This document shows, piece by piece, positions 23,638 to 33,606 of a stretch of DNA of 64,000 bases (within the stretch, counting starts at the first letter, position 1; each line of letters starts with the position of its first letter). The stretch comes from Lactifluus volemus (taxonomy: Eukaryota; Basidiomycota; Agaricomycetes; Russulales; Russulaceae): the NCBI GenBank assembly GCA_022376515.1, contig WTXI01000026.1:310001-374000 (forward strand), written 5' to 3'. A program made the translations under genes and the position numbers. The notes beneath the pieces were generated by a model. That model ran no database searches, was not told the DNA's origin, and saw nothing but the letters and a program-made list of their open reading frames with translations.

Positions 23638-26600
23638 TCAAGGGGGGTCAGGGCGGGGTGGGAGGGGCCGGAGGCCTTGTTGAGAGAGGAGTAAGAATTG
23701 GGCGAGACGTCGGCCACCTGCTTCAGTAGAGAAGAGGTATTGAGAGGAAAAGCCCCCAATAGTGGAGGCACGGTGGTCAGAGTGAAGGCGACAGTCAAAG
23801 AGGACGTGGTTGATGGAGTAGCGGTGGATGGGGACCGGTGTGGGTGGGCCTGAGTGAAGTGGAGAGAGTGTGGGTGTGAAGGGGATGCCGTTGCAGGGGC
23901 AGAAGGTGTTGTCTCCTGCTAGTGGCCGGAACTGGTCGCTATAGTCTGCGAAGAAGGCGTGTTGACTGAGGATTTGTAGCCCGGACGTAAAGAGATGTCT
24001 GTTTTTGTGGGAGAGCAGTCCCCGCACAAATGGTGGAGGTTGATTTGACGGGGTGGTAGGGCATGCGCGCCAGGCCTTGTGACCCGGCGTGCGAGGGAGC
24101 TCCCCAGAAGCGATCTCCTTCCCCCATAAGTGGAAAGCGAGATCAGAGGGGGGAACTGGGGGTTCAACCGCTAAGGCAGGTTGCAATTCCCTAAGGAGGC
24201 GAGCGAGTTCCTCCGACCCAGGGACACAAGCCCAAGACTCCTTGAAGAGCCGTAGCTCAACAGCGCGCGCTGGGGAAGGGTCCAAAAAGGAAGAAAGGGA
24301 AGAAGTAAAGTACGATGTAAAAGAAAGAAAGGGGGACTTAGCAGAAGTGTTCAGAAGATAAGGTAGCACCAATTTGTTCGGTAGGAGAATATAGAGAAAA
24401 CCCCCCGAAGGGAGCGAGAGGAAAAAATTGAGGCCCTGCGAGAGGGCCTTGAGGAGTGACCATCTACGGTCCGTGTCCACCGACACCTCCGACTGCAACA
24501 ACCTCTCCCCACTGTAAAGTAAGAAGGCATGTCCGTAAGAGTCAGGGGTGGGGATAGGAAGGGATCTAATGTAAAGGCAGTGGGCAAGAGGAGGAGGTTT
24601 AGTGATGAGGGAACGAGTGAGAGAGTGTACCTCCTTAGGGGAGGAAGCATAGGAAGTGAAGCCCTGGTGTGACCAGGCGGACAAGTACGGTGGGGAGGGG
24701 TACGAGAAAGGAAAGAGTGGGGGGGTTCTGGATTTAACTAGAGACCAAAGGTTCGTGAGGGGAAGGAAGGTGAGATGCCAACGCGAGATGGGGTTGGACC
24801 AGACCGACGTGAGCAGGGGGGATGATGGGGGAAGGGATGAGAGGCGAGTGATGTACTGGGTCCTGAGTTTAAGCAGGGTGTATCGTACGGGTGGGATGCT
24901 AAGTAAGTGATGAAGTGGGGCAGTAGGTGTAGTACGGAAGGCGCCGCTGAGGCGGCGACAGGCTTGGTTCTGTGCCACCTGAAGGGGCTGAACCAAGCCT
25001 TTCTGTTTGACGTCAGTGAACCAAATGGGAGAACCGTACGTGATAATTGGAAGAATTACCGCGAGGTAGACTTTACGCCAGTTAGCGAAGTCTAAACCTC
25101 GAATAGAATTGCCGAGGACCCCCAGGGCCGCTAGGGAGGAGCGGGCTCTGGAGGCCATGATGGAGACGTGTTCTTTCCACGAGAGCGTGGGGTTGAAGTA
25201 TATACCGAGGTAGCGGACCACCTTGGATGCTTTGACTGTGTACTCACCGTTGGAGGGATCACGGAGGGCGAGGCGAGTTAAATGAGGGCCAAAATGGCGT
25301 TCGACATGGCGGGTGCGGAAGATCATGAATTCCGTCTTCTCCGGGTCGAGCCGGAGCCCCACATCAAATAGCCAGGAAGCTGCTTGTTCGTACAAACGCG
25401 CGGCCTTCGACGCCGCAGAGCGGTACGTTTCCCCGCTGGCAGTGATGCAGCTGTCGTCAACATATAACTGGAAGGAGGTAAAGGGAGAGGAGTCCGAGGA
25501 GTTAAGGAGAGTGAGGAGGGGCACCGTATAAATAGCCGAAAGGATAGGTGAGAGGGGAGATCCCTGAGGGGTGCCGTAAGAGAGTGACTGGGGGTCGTGT
25601 GTGTAACCATTGAAGGAAAGTGAGGCCGTCCGGTCGGAAAGGAAGGAAAGGGTCCATTGGACCAGGGACGGTGGGAAGCCGTAAATGTGAAGGAGGTGTG
25701 CGACCCGGGCGGGGTTCAGGTTGTCGAAGAAGCCCTGGATGTCAAAGAAGATGGTCGCAGCAACGTGTCCGGCCTTAAGGCAGGATTGGGCTAGATGGGC
25801 CAAGTGTCCGGCTCCATCGACGGCGCTGCTGTAGTCCCGGGAGCCAAATTGGAGGGGGGGAAGAATGTGATAAGTGTTGAGGTCGGCTAGGAGGCGTTTG
25901 GCGACTATCTTCTCCAAGAGCTTGCCAGCGCATTCTAGGAGGCTGATGGGTCTGTAGGCCTTAGCCAGGGAGTAGTCCGGCTTGCCTGGTTTGTGGAGGA
26001 CAACTACCCGGGCTGCCCGCCAAGGGTGGACGCCGAGGGAGAGAGCAGCCGAGAAGAGAGTGACGAAGCGCGAGGGGGAAGCGGCGAAGGCCCATTTTAG
26101 AAGTTTGTAGCCGATGCCGCTGGGGCCAGGAGCCGATTTGTTGGAGGTGGGCGCCAACGCCGAACGAATTTCGGAAGGAGTGACAGGGCCATGATGTCGG
26201 GCAGGTAAAGGAAGGGGGTCCGAAGGGAGTGTGATCGCCTTCCCAGGGGGAAGGGGTGGGAAGAACCGGGATTGGAGGATGGTCGCCATGGCAGGTGGGT
26301 CGACAGTCAAGGAGTTTGTGGTAGAGTCAAGAAGAGGAGGGACGAGAGAAACCGAGCGGCCGTGTCGCCATCGAGCAGCTTTCCAGAGGTCATCAGGGGA
26401 GCAGTGGTCAAGGAAATCGTGAGCGGCATCGCGCTTGGCCTTTGTAATGGTGGTACGGAGAGCATGGTAGAGGGGTGCACGAAGAGGGGGAGGGGCCTGC
26501 TTCCAGAGGGCGAGAGCGGCAGAGCACTCTTGGTTCCACCACCGGGCCCCCCGGGGGTCCGGGGTTGAGCGGCGGTCAAAGAATTCGGAGCAGACCGTGT

Positions 26601-27543
26601 CGATGTCCTGCATGAGGCGATCGGCTTCCCTGGAGAGGTCGGCTTCAGAGGTGATCGGGGGAGTGATCGGGAGGGCCCGGAAGGTATGTTGCCAGGCGTC
26701 TTCCATGTCATCGATCACTTTGAACCCCGGGAGTTCCCGGGTGGGAGGGGGAGGAAGAGGAGAGTGAAGGGAGAGAGCGGTGGAAAGAGCGGCATGGTCA
26801 GAGTGAAGGGAGAGATCGAAAGAGACAGTGATAGGAGAAAGATCAAGGATGGCGGCAGCCAGGGAGTTAACGAGAAAGAGATCGAGAACGGAAGGTTCGT
26901 GTCCTGGGGGTCCCCTCCAGGTGGGCGTACCGAGAGGGTTTAGGCAGGCGAGGTCCTGTGACGTTATCCAATCTTCAAGGAGGGGGCCCCAGGAGGAGAG
27001 AGCATGTCCAGGGGGTGACCACATGGCACTGTGCGTATTGAAATCCCCTACGACCAGGGTGGGAATCGTGTTGTCAATGGAGGAGGAGAGGAGGCCGTGG
27101 AGGCCGTGCCCATGATCTGGGACGGAGTGATAGAAGTTGCATAGACGGAAAGAGGGTGCGGAAATGAACGTGAAGTCAACGGCCATGCCGGAAGGTGAAG
27201 AGAGGCCGTCGATTGATCGGAGGATCGGAGAACAGGCGGACATGAGAGAGTGATGGACGTAAAGGAGGGTTTTGGCGTGTTGGCCAGGTGTGAGGATAGG
27301 GCTCAGACAAGTCCATTTGTCATTGGCGGCCCCTCTGAGGATTGGGAGGCCGTCAGGATCCGAGTCAGAGCGAGAAGTGGAGACGTGGCCGAACCAGGGT
27401 TCTTGGACCGCGAGGATATGATGATCGGAGGATTGGAGGAGGGCATGCATCATGTGATTGCGGCGGCGCATGTTCACCGACAATATCTTGATATGGTTTA
27501 GAGACATTGACGACGGGCAGCCGCACGTTCGAATTTGAGCCAA
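23638..27543 (-). CDS. LINE ORF2: endonuclease and reverse transcriptase
   Basis: 1301 residues, uninterrupted. The N-terminal AP-endonuclease-like domain shows VQEPWF, VVGDFNTHSAMW, the SVLDLFLVNS strand and SDHAAL. The reverse transcriptase follows with RPISLLECAGKLLEKI, TIFFDIQGFFDNL, YGTPQGSPLSPILSAIY and the catalytic FQLYVDDS (YVDD). After the RT is a region whose pattern (YGHAFLLYSG, LKALSQGLNFFL, LYILLPNKL) resembles an RNase H fold without the expected acidic residues. The last 120 residues carry a Cys/His cluster (CPCNG, then HVLFDCRLHSDH) common in fungal LINEs. The start overlaps the end of ORF1 by 46 bp in another frame, so it is probably translated by reinitiation or frameshifting. 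Confidence 0.93.
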   Translation of the reverse strand: MAQIRTCGCPSSMSLNHIKILSVNMRRRNHMMHALLQSSDHHILAVQEPWFGHVSTSRSDSDPDGLPILRGAANDKWTCLSPILTPGQHAKTLLYVHHSLMSACSPILRSIDGLSSPSGMAVDFTFISAPSFRLCNFYHSVPDHGHGLHGLLSSSIDNTIPTLVVGDFNTHSAMWSPPGHALSSWGPLLEDWITSQDLACLNPLGTPTWRGPPGHEPSVLDLFLVNSLAAAILDLSPITVSFDLSLHSDHAALSTALSLHSPLPPPPTRELPGFKVIDDMEDAWQHTFRALPITPPITSEADLSREADRLMQDIDTVCSEFFDRRSTPDPRGARWWNQECSAALALWKQAPPPLRAPLYHALRTTITKAKRDAAHDFLDHCSPDDLWKAARWRHGRSVSLVPPLLDSTTNSLTVDPPAMATILQSRFFPPLPPGKAITLPSDPLPLPARHHGPVTPSEIRSALAPTSNKSAPGPSGIGYKLLKWAFAASPSRFVTLFSAALSLGVHPWRAARVVVLHKPGKPDYSLAKAYRPISLLECAGKLLEKIVAKRLLADLNTYHILPPLQFGSRDYSSAVDGAGHLAHLAQSCLKAGHVAATIFFDIQGFFDNLNPARVAHLLHIYGFPPSLVQWTLSFLSDRTASLSFNGYTHDPQSLSYGTPQGSPLSPILSAIYTVPLLTLLNSSDSSPFTSFQLYVDDSCITASGETYRSAASKAARLYEQAASWLFDVGLRLDPEKTEFMIFRTRHVERHFGPHLTRLALRDPSNGEYTVKASKVVRYLGIYFNPTLSWKEHVSIMASRARSSLAALGVLGNSIRGLDFANWRKVYLAVILPIITYGSPIWFTDVKQKGLVQPLQVAQNQACRRLSGAFRTTPTAPLHHLLSIPPVRYTLLKLRTQYITRLSSLPPSSPLLTSVWSNPISRWHLTFLPLTNLWSLVKSRTPPLFPFSYPSPPYLSAWSHQGFTSYASSPKEVHSLTRSLITKPPPLAHCLYIRSLPIPTPDSYGHAFLLYSGERLLQSEVSVDTDRRWSLLKALSQGLNFFLSLPSGGFLYILLPNKLVLPYLLNTSAKSPFLSFTSYFTSSLSSFLDPSPARAVELRLFKESWACVPGSEELARLLRELQPALAVEPPVPPSDLAFHLWGKEIASGELPRTPGHKAWRACPTTPSNQPPPFVRGLLSHKNRHLFTSGLQILSQHAFFADYSDQFRPLAGDNTFCPCNGIPFTPTLSPLHSGPPTPVPIHRYSINHVLFDCRLHSDHRASTIGGFSSQYLFSTEAGGRRLAQFLLLSQQGLRPLPPRPDPP

Positions 27544-30500
27544 CGTTGCTCCTCTGGCGACAAAGAAGCAAGTTCGGAGGTGGAGGGGCCGTCTGGGCGA
27601 GAGGCGAGGGAGAGGACATGGGCCGGGAAGTTGGAGGCGTCTACCGGGTTGACGTCATGAAAGATTGGGACAGGGCGCGGTCTGGAGATAGCGGAGATTG
27701 GCGTTGCCTCTGGTAGAGCACGGGAAGTGGTAGGTACGGGTGAGGATGGGGCCTCTTCGCCCTCCGAGGGGGTCGGGAGACGATAAGCAGCACGGAGAGG
27801 GCAGGAGACGTCGAGGGCAGAGTGTCCGACCAGAGAGGGGCCTTTCCCTGACTTTCGTTTGGTCCTGGTGCAGTTGAGGCATGTGGATTCGCAGTGACAG
27901 ACTGATGGTTCCTTATGTGAGAGAAGGTTGGGGCAGAGGTTAGCATGTTGTTCAAGAGAGTGTGGGCCGCCGCAGCGGGGGCAGATGATCTTATTCTCTG
28001 GGACACGGCAGCGCGTGGCCTGGTGGCCTAACGCCCAACAACGGTTGCACTGTTGGAGGGTAGGTCTGGCCTCAAAGCGTTGGGCGGTGACCCGTTGGCC
28101 GAAAAGGGCGGGAGGAGAGCGGATGAGAGAAGGGACGGTTTTGCCATCTGGGTCGACGAGACTGAGGAGGACGGAGGAGTGTCGAGCGAAGAAGTTGATA
28201 TCCTTCTTCAGCCAGCGAGGAGCGGCAAGGAAGGTGATGCCGGAGCAAACAGGGTTGGATTCCAGTTCTCGGCGAAGGTCTTGTTCAGAAGGGAGGTTGC
28301 CATTTTCATCTCGGATGATCGGGACTGCGTTCAGGAGGACTCGGACGGAGCCTTTCTGAGGGGCGAGAAGGCAAGGTGGGAAAGGATCGGTGAGGATTTT
28401 CCGGAGGCGGAAGATCGCTTCCATGGGAGGGGAACCAGCAAAAGTGAGGACGAAGTTGTGCGAGTTGGGGCCTTGCCAGCGTCCAGCAAGGAGGGAGACG
28501 CCGTCGGAGGGTACCGTGGATTGTCGGATGGCCCTCTGGAGGTCTCTGGTGATCGTTCCTTGATCGCCTCGCTTGGGTTCTTGGAGCAGGACAGGGGAGG
28601 TGCGGATGAGAAGGTAATCGGTGGTGAGGGAAGGGGAAGGGGCCTTGGTGGGTTGTGATTTCTGAGCGAGAGGCTTGGTGAGGTAAAGATCGACGATGGC
28701 AGGGATCGTGAGATTGGTGTTGGTCAATTTCTTGCCCCATTTAGCATGGTAAGCTGCCAAGAGTTGGGCGCGGGACATCTTGAGAAGGTCCTCCTTAGTG
28801 AGAACGGAGGAGGGTGGAGGGGACTGAGAAGAGGGTACCGTAGGGCTAGGTTGGCGTATGTTGGACCGTTGTGTCGCGGCCTGTTTCCCTTTCCCTTTCC
28901 GGCGGCCATGGACAGCACTAATCCAGGGGGCGGTGGGTGAGGAGGCGTCGTCCACCTCCGGGGGTGATGGCCGGGGAGTGACGGACAGAGCGGGTGGGGG
29001 GGCGGCCACAGATGTAGAGGCAGGTGGCGCATCAGGTGGCGCGTTGGCGGGGGGGAGGGGAGGGAAAGAGTGGTCGTCAATGCGCACGACAGGGGGAGGA
29101 GAGGGGTCGTCCCATCCCGTGGGTTGGGGGAGGGGCGGCACAGCGGTTTGCGGAGGGTCTCCACAGTCCATGTCGAAGTCGGGGCCGAAGTCAGGGTAGC
29201 CCTCTAGTACTTCGACTCTGAAGTCGAGGTTCTTCACCTTGGATGAGAGCGACGAAAGATGAGCCATGATTTCAGAGAGGCCTGGAACAGATGAGGTCGT
29301 AGGGATGGGAACAGGAGGGTTTGCAGGGAGAGGGGCCGAAGTGGCAGGTTGAATGAGTTGTTCAGTCGAGGTCTGGATGGGGGAAGCTGGAGGGATTCCC
29401 GGACCCGGGAGGAAGAGAGCAGGGGGTTCGTCCGGGGGGCAGATTGGAGATGCTTGAGGGGTGCGGTTGGGGGAGGGGTGGGTAGACTGGGCCCGGGATG
29501 GAGGGCGCGCAAGGGGGTCTACGCGATGGGTCTTATGGGAGGATTTGGCAGCAGATTTCGGGGGAGGAGGCAGCGCCTGGACTGCAGCAATGCGGGCCGC
29601 TTCTTTGGCCTCCTGGGCCTCGATGCGGAGTTGTTGTTTGTATGCGAGAAAGTCGGCATCCATCTGCTGGCGGAGAGAGGCACGGTAGGCCTCATATTCT
29701 TCAGAGAGTTCTCGAGAAGCCTGTGTCTGTAGACGGGCAAATTCATCTTTGTGGAGGGCAGCCACTTGGGCCCGTGCATCATCTAGGGACTCGCGGGTCA
29801 ACGCGGCAACAGTGGTGCGGCGCTCCTCCTCCGCTAGAGAGGGGATCACATGATCGGAGATGTGTTGGGCCATGTCTTTGACCCAAGAATTGAGTTCAGG
29901 GTGGGAGGTGTCGGAAGGGAGTCCGAGGACATGCCCAATCAATGCAGCTTTAATTTCCGTGAGTTGATCGGCGATCCAGCGATCGGCCAGCTGGGAAAGG
30001 TCCTGGTGAGCGGCGTTGAAAACAGAAGTGTGTGCTATCTGAAAGTCGTGGCCGCAGGACATGAGGGCGGCTTGGAAGGGTTGTTCCATCGAGGCCGTGT
30101 TGCAGTTTTCAAGGCAACGCATGCACAGCGACCAGTGGGCGGGGTCAGTGGTGAAGGAGGAGAAGAAAGAATCGATCGCGCGGACTCCGGCAGCGGTAGC
30201 GGCAACAGAGGCTTCTAAGTCGGTAGAGGGGTGAGGGAGAGGGTGAGTTTCATTAGGAAGTTCGGGGTCGAAAGTCATGCACGAGCGGCGCATGCCGCCG
30301 TGGATCTGGAGGACAATGTTGGCTGCCACACGAAACCAAAGGTCCCTAGGGACAGCGGAGTCGGGAGAGGAGGAAGGGGTAGTGAAGCCATGGCTGAAAA
30401 ACTCTCCGAGACGGTCGAGGGCCGCTCGGGTAACGCTGCCATTGACGGTCACGTCGAAAAAAGAGGAAGGAGGGGTAGGGAGGAGGTCGATGGTGAAGGT

Positions 30501-30644
30501 GGGGAGAGAGGTAGCTCCGGTGACGAGATGCACGTCCCCGAGGCCGGGGGGGACAGGGACGGGTAGGGAAGGGTGTGAGGGGTTGTAAGGAATAGGAAGA
30601 GCGGGGGGTTCCCCAGAGGAAGGAGGTGGGACAACGGGGTCCAT
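27498..30644 (-). CDS. LINE ORF1: coiled-coil, zinc-knuckle RNA-binding protein
   Basis: 1048 residues, uninterrupted. A Pro-rich N-terminus precedes a helical region. A long coiled coil follows around residues 270-360 (ERRTTVAALTRESLDDARAQ onward, rich in E, A, Q and R), then Pro/Ser-rich linkers. Near the C-terminus is a gag-like stretch with the zinc knuckle C-x2-C-x4-H-x4-C (CNRCWALGHQATRC), then CPRCGGPHSLEQHANLC and CHCESTCLNC. ORF1 proteins of this type bind the element RNA. The start is the first methionine (MDPVVPPPSSGEPP), 146 bp inside the 5' end of the element. Confidence 0.9.
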   Translation of the reverse strand: MDPVVPPPSSGEPPALPIPYNPSHPSLPVPVPPGLGDVHLVTGATSLPTFTIDLLPTPPSSFFDVTVNGSVTRAALDRLGEFFSHGFTTPSSSPDSAVPRDLWFRVAANIVLQIHGGMRRSCMTFDPELPNETHPLPHPSTDLEASVAATAAGVRAIDSFFSSFTTDPAHWSLCMRCLENCNTASMEQPFQAALMSCGHDFQIAHTSVFNAAHQDLSQLADRWIADQLTEIKAALIGHVLGLPSDTSHPELNSWVKDMAQHISDHVIPSLAEEERRTTVAALTRESLDDARAQVAALHKDEFARLQTQASRELSEEYEAYRASLRQQMDADFLAYKQQLRIEAQEAKEAARIAAVQALPPPPKSAAKSSHKTHRVDPLARPPSRAQSTHPSPNRTPQASPICPPDEPPALFLPGPGIPPASPIQTSTEQLIQPATSAPLPANPPVPIPTTSSVPGLSEIMAHLSSLSSKVKNLDFRVEVLEGYPDFGPDFDMDCGDPPQTAVPPLPQPTGWDDPSPPPVVRIDDHSFPPLPPANAPPDAPPASTSVAAPPPALSVTPRPSPPEVDDASSPTAPWISAVHGRRKGKGKQAATQRSNIRQPSPTVPSSQSPPPSSVLTKEDLLKMSRAQLLAAYHAKWGKKLTNTNLTIPAIVDLYLTKPLAQKSQPTKAPSPSLTTDYLLIRTSPVLLQEPKRGDQGTITRDLQRAIRQSTVPSDGVSLLAGRWQGPNSHNFVLTFAGSPPMEAIFRLRKILTDPFPPCLLAPQKGSVRVLLNAVPIIRDENGNLPSEQDLRRELESNPVCSGITFLAAPRWLKKDINFFARHSSVLLSLVDPDGKTVPSLIRSPPALFGQRVTAQRFEARPTLQQCNRCWALGHQATRCRVPENKIICPRCGGPHSLEQHANLCPNLLSHKEPSVCHCESTCLNCTRTKRKSGKGPSLVGHSALDVSCPLRAAYRLPTPSEGEEAPSSPVPTTSRALPEATPISAISRPRPVPIFHDVNPVDASNFPAHVLSLASRPDGPSTSELASLSPEEQRWLKFERAAARRQCL

Positions 30645-30790
30645 TGGAGGAGGAGGAAGGAAGAGGGGACGTTGACAAAAACGAGTACAGACGAGGATAA
30701 CAGAGTCGAGTGTTGGAGCGTTGAAAAAGCAGAGTCAGGTCGCGAGATACCAGGCGGGTTCTGACTAGGGATGGTGGTGGTAAGAGGTCG

Positions 30791-30804
30791 ATGATTTGGA
30801 ACAT
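30791..30804 (+). repeat. Target-site duplication of the LINE, 5' side
   Basis: ATGATTTGGAACAT, identical to 23422-23435. Confidence 0.92.
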
Positions 30805-31551
30805 GCCGGTGATACGACCACGCACTTCCTTTGGCGAGCATTCGGACACGTAAGCTGGCGCTACGGCGCTTATTCCGCCGATCCCAAGGCCAGATACGAC
30901 GCGACCACCATAGATGTATCCAAGCCCGCGGTTGCCTTTTCCACCGGCCATAGTCTGCAATACCTGCGATGGCGCACGTCGGTGCATGCAAATAGGTGTT
31001 GGTGGAGCTGCCTACCGCACCAACGATGAAGATCAACGTATATCCAAGGAGGGTCTTGCGCCTTCCTATCAAGGCTATATAAAATTCAGGAATCAGGCTA
31101 GCTCGAGACGTTGTTGCAGAAAAGAAGTGGGCTCGTCTTCCTCGGGAAGCTGTCAAGCATACGGAGAAAGATATCGGCAAGGCTCAGGGGTCATGCTCAT
31201 TACAACAACAACTCGAATAAAACTTAGACAACAAAAGAAAGAAGCGAGACCCACCTGATATGGGCGCACTGCCGAGAGCGCCGAAGAATGCACCACCTTG
31301 TAGCACAGATACGACATTCGCAGATACGTCATCAATGCGACTCTGGTCCGGAGAGCCTTCAACAGGACGAATGCCGAATTTTATCTGGAAATATTTCGAC
31401 TGAACAACGCCACCAGCAACGCCACTGGTTGAAGAACGGTCGATCTCAGGATATTGCATTGCGGAACCACAACTCACGTGTCATAACCAAACAAGACAAT
31501 GCCCCAGTACGCGATGAAGGCTAACCCTGGAAAATGGTTTCCTGTCAACAT
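30791..31551 (-). pseudogene. MFS transporter, N-terminal piece of the split gene
   Basis: Read on the minus strand from the methionine at 31549-31551: MLTGNHFPGLAFIAYWGIVLFGYDT, then TGVAGGVVQSKYFQIKFGI, VVSVLQGGAFFGALGSAPIS, ALIGRRKTLLGYTLIFIVGA, VLQTMAGGKGNRGLGYIYGG and RVVSGLGIGGISAVAPAYVS, ending in VRGRITGMFQI where the LINE begins. The GRR and GRR-like loop motifs and R-G-I-G-G are MFS sugar-porter signatures. Three introns have normal borders and keep frame. The promoter and start look intact, so a truncated transcript reading into the LINE (same strand) is possible. Confidence 0.88.
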
Positions 31552-32752
31552 AAGAAGACAGGAATAGATAAAACTGAGGCTGAAGGGGAAAGCATCGGAA
31601 GTCGTATTGTCATCATACACTGCTGGGTGGTATCCTCCAAACCCAGGACGGCCGGCAATAAAATGCGGGGATGAATGGTGAAAAGGGGACGCACAATAGA
31701 CGCGTGTGTTTCGGGAAAGGCTTGCCTTGGAGCAGTTAATGCGCATGATGCTACAACTAATAGATTTGACAGACCAATGCCAAAACAGAGCAGTGACTTC
31801 TTATCGGACAAGGTCAAGGTGAGGCCTTTTATAAGGTGGCATCGACGCCACAGTTTCGCAGAAGGAAAAGGGATATCCTGCAACACTGTACGCACGCCCC
31901 CGCGGCATCGGCACATAGCGAGCCCCACTTCAAGGAACTTTGGACCATTTCGCGGGACAGGACACGTTGAACAGTATAGCACTGATTGGTGATCGCACGT
32001 GATGGTGAATCTTGTATTACCCAACCTTATTCGTCTGGCAATCTGGTGGCGAGTCCCAACTTGAAGGCAATTCTGAGCGCAGTATCGATTGAGCCAACAC
32101 GAATCGGGGCGAACTTTACATATATATGTGACATGACGTCAGAGTAGCGTGTTGCACGGGAGCTACGTACCACTGTAAACGGAATTGCAAGGTCCTGCTT
32201 CATCTACCAATATCAACATTGCGTAACCGCTCCGCGTCCGCATCACCCGCGGTCGCCGCGAAAGGGAGAAGTGAATGTTCAGCCGAGTCCCCCTCTCCGA
32301 GGACATTACGTCCCGAGTCAGGGCCGCGTCCCGTTATATTTATTTATGTTTGGTCGAGCTGAACTCCGAGCGTGAGAATGTCCTCATTCCGCTCGGAAGG
32401 TCAGCAAAACGCAAACGTCATGGGTACCCTCAGGAAAAAACTCGAGTCTTCGCTTCCAAGCCCCCGTTGATAGACATATCGAATCGGAAGGTCTCCCGTC
32501 AACTTGAAGTGCCGCCACCACTGCGATTATTGATGCCATAGGACAGGGGCACAGCGCTGGCACCACATTGGGTCACGATAACCTTAACAACCAACCACTT
32601 GAGCACCTCACGCTTGAATGACCATGACATAGTGGTAAATTCTACGGTACCGGCGTATCACTAGTGGTAGCTGTATTAAATGTATAATATCATAATCTGA
32701 CGCACGGGTTATTAATAGACGAGACTGTTATACTCTATGAACACGTCAATCC
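31552..32752. other. Intergenic, upstream of the split transporter
   Basis: No gene I can defend. It should hold the transporter promoter (minus strand) and the 3' flank of the unknown gene ending at 32753. Plus-strand frames at 31675 and 32275 have no family resemblance. Confidence 0.45.
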
Positions 32753-33606
32753 TTAGAATATCACAAAGCGACTGAATCCATCATCCAATTGTACGATTGG
32801 CATCCAACTGCCTTGAGAGACCTGGACTACCCCGATCAATGTGATATCGCGAGGGGTGATCCCATTGTCCCCGATAAACCAGCGTTGTTCGTGGCTATTG
32901 TAAGGGTGAGATTTGACCAGCTAGCGATTGTCCCTTAATTAATCAACGAAAGTTTTTTGGGAACTGAAACCAAATTACCTCCATGAACTTCATCACTTTA
33001 CCTGCGACATACTTTGCGAATGTCTCAAGGGAGACGGTTTCTTGTCCTGGAGTTTGCCTTCGAATCATGATTTGGTCGTCCCATGGAGCATAGCCACGCC
33101 ACTTAGAAAGGAAGATTCAGAACCCTGAGCATATAGGTCAACATTCAACTCACATTGATACGAATCTGTGCATGGACACCTGGGCCAACAGGGGCCGTTT
33201 GGTCTGCACCACGAAGAGACATGCAGTTACCCGCAGCAACGTCGGTCAAGGGAAAACCAAGGTCTATCGAATTCCTATGGACCAAAAAGATGGGGGGGTG
33301 CAGTTGTTCATGTTCCACGTAGCGTCGTGCATCCGACCTGTTTCGGGGAGCCCAAATTTGTTGTGGTATGACTGGACCCGTATCCTTGGCTACATAGTCT
33401 ATAATCCAGTGTCCTGGACCATTTGTGATTGGAGCGGCGGCGAGGAAGAACGACAAAGACCCTGCTTCTTCTGTGTGCCAATTTATGTCCCGTGATTCCC
33501 TCCTTAACAAGGAGGTATGATACCGTTCGGCGAACTGAGGGTCGAACATGTGGGAAATGTAGCCATCCACCCAGAGCAGTCGTTGACCAGGTTGCTGACT
33601 ACTCAT
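32753..33606 (-). CDS. Unknown 247-residue protein
   Basis: Three exons, all phase 0: 33606..33154, 33101..32979 and 32920..32753. The introns have GTGAGT and GTAATT donors and AG acceptors. I recognise no family. The sequence has no signal peptide or membrane segment, is rich in Trp/Tyr/Phe and looks globular (GHWIIDYVAKDTGPVIPQQIW; TVSLETFAKYVAGKVMKFMEL; RWFIGDNGITPRDITLIGVV; QGSWMPIVQLDDGF). The open frame across two introns and the conserved-looking C-terminal half support a real gene. Function unknown. Confidence 0.65.

Larger units (their letters stand above)
23436..30790 (-). mobile_element. Full-length Tad/jockey-like non-LTR retrotransposon (LINE)
   Basis: A 7.36-kb minus-strand element with an A tail (31 T on the plus strand, 23435-23465), a 3' untranslated region to 23637, ORF2 (23638-27543), ORF1 (27498-30644) and a 5' leader of about 146 bp. 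It is flanked by a perfect 14-bp duplication (23422-23435 and 30791-30804) lying in codons of the transporter gene. Both ORFs are open, so insertion looks recent. An apurinic-type endonuclease, reverse transcriptase and ORF1 zinc knuckles place it among Tad1-like fungal LINEs. Confidence 0.93.

Noticed and set aside
24089..30588. Many plus-strand frames of 60-200 codons opposite the LINE
   Set aside because: They are antisense shadows of the GC-rich LINE ORFs, with Arg/Gly-rich translations and no family resemblance.
15544..30790. The transporter as a functional gene with two giant introns
   Set aside because: Both insertions fall inside exons, in the middle of codons, bounded by transposon ends and a target duplication rather than splice sites.
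12816..31551. UbiA prenyltransferase next to an MFS transporter as a meroterpenoid cluster
   Set aside because: No polyketide synthase, cyclase or tailoring enzyme is present nearby. The transporter looks like a sugar/quinate permease and is broken.
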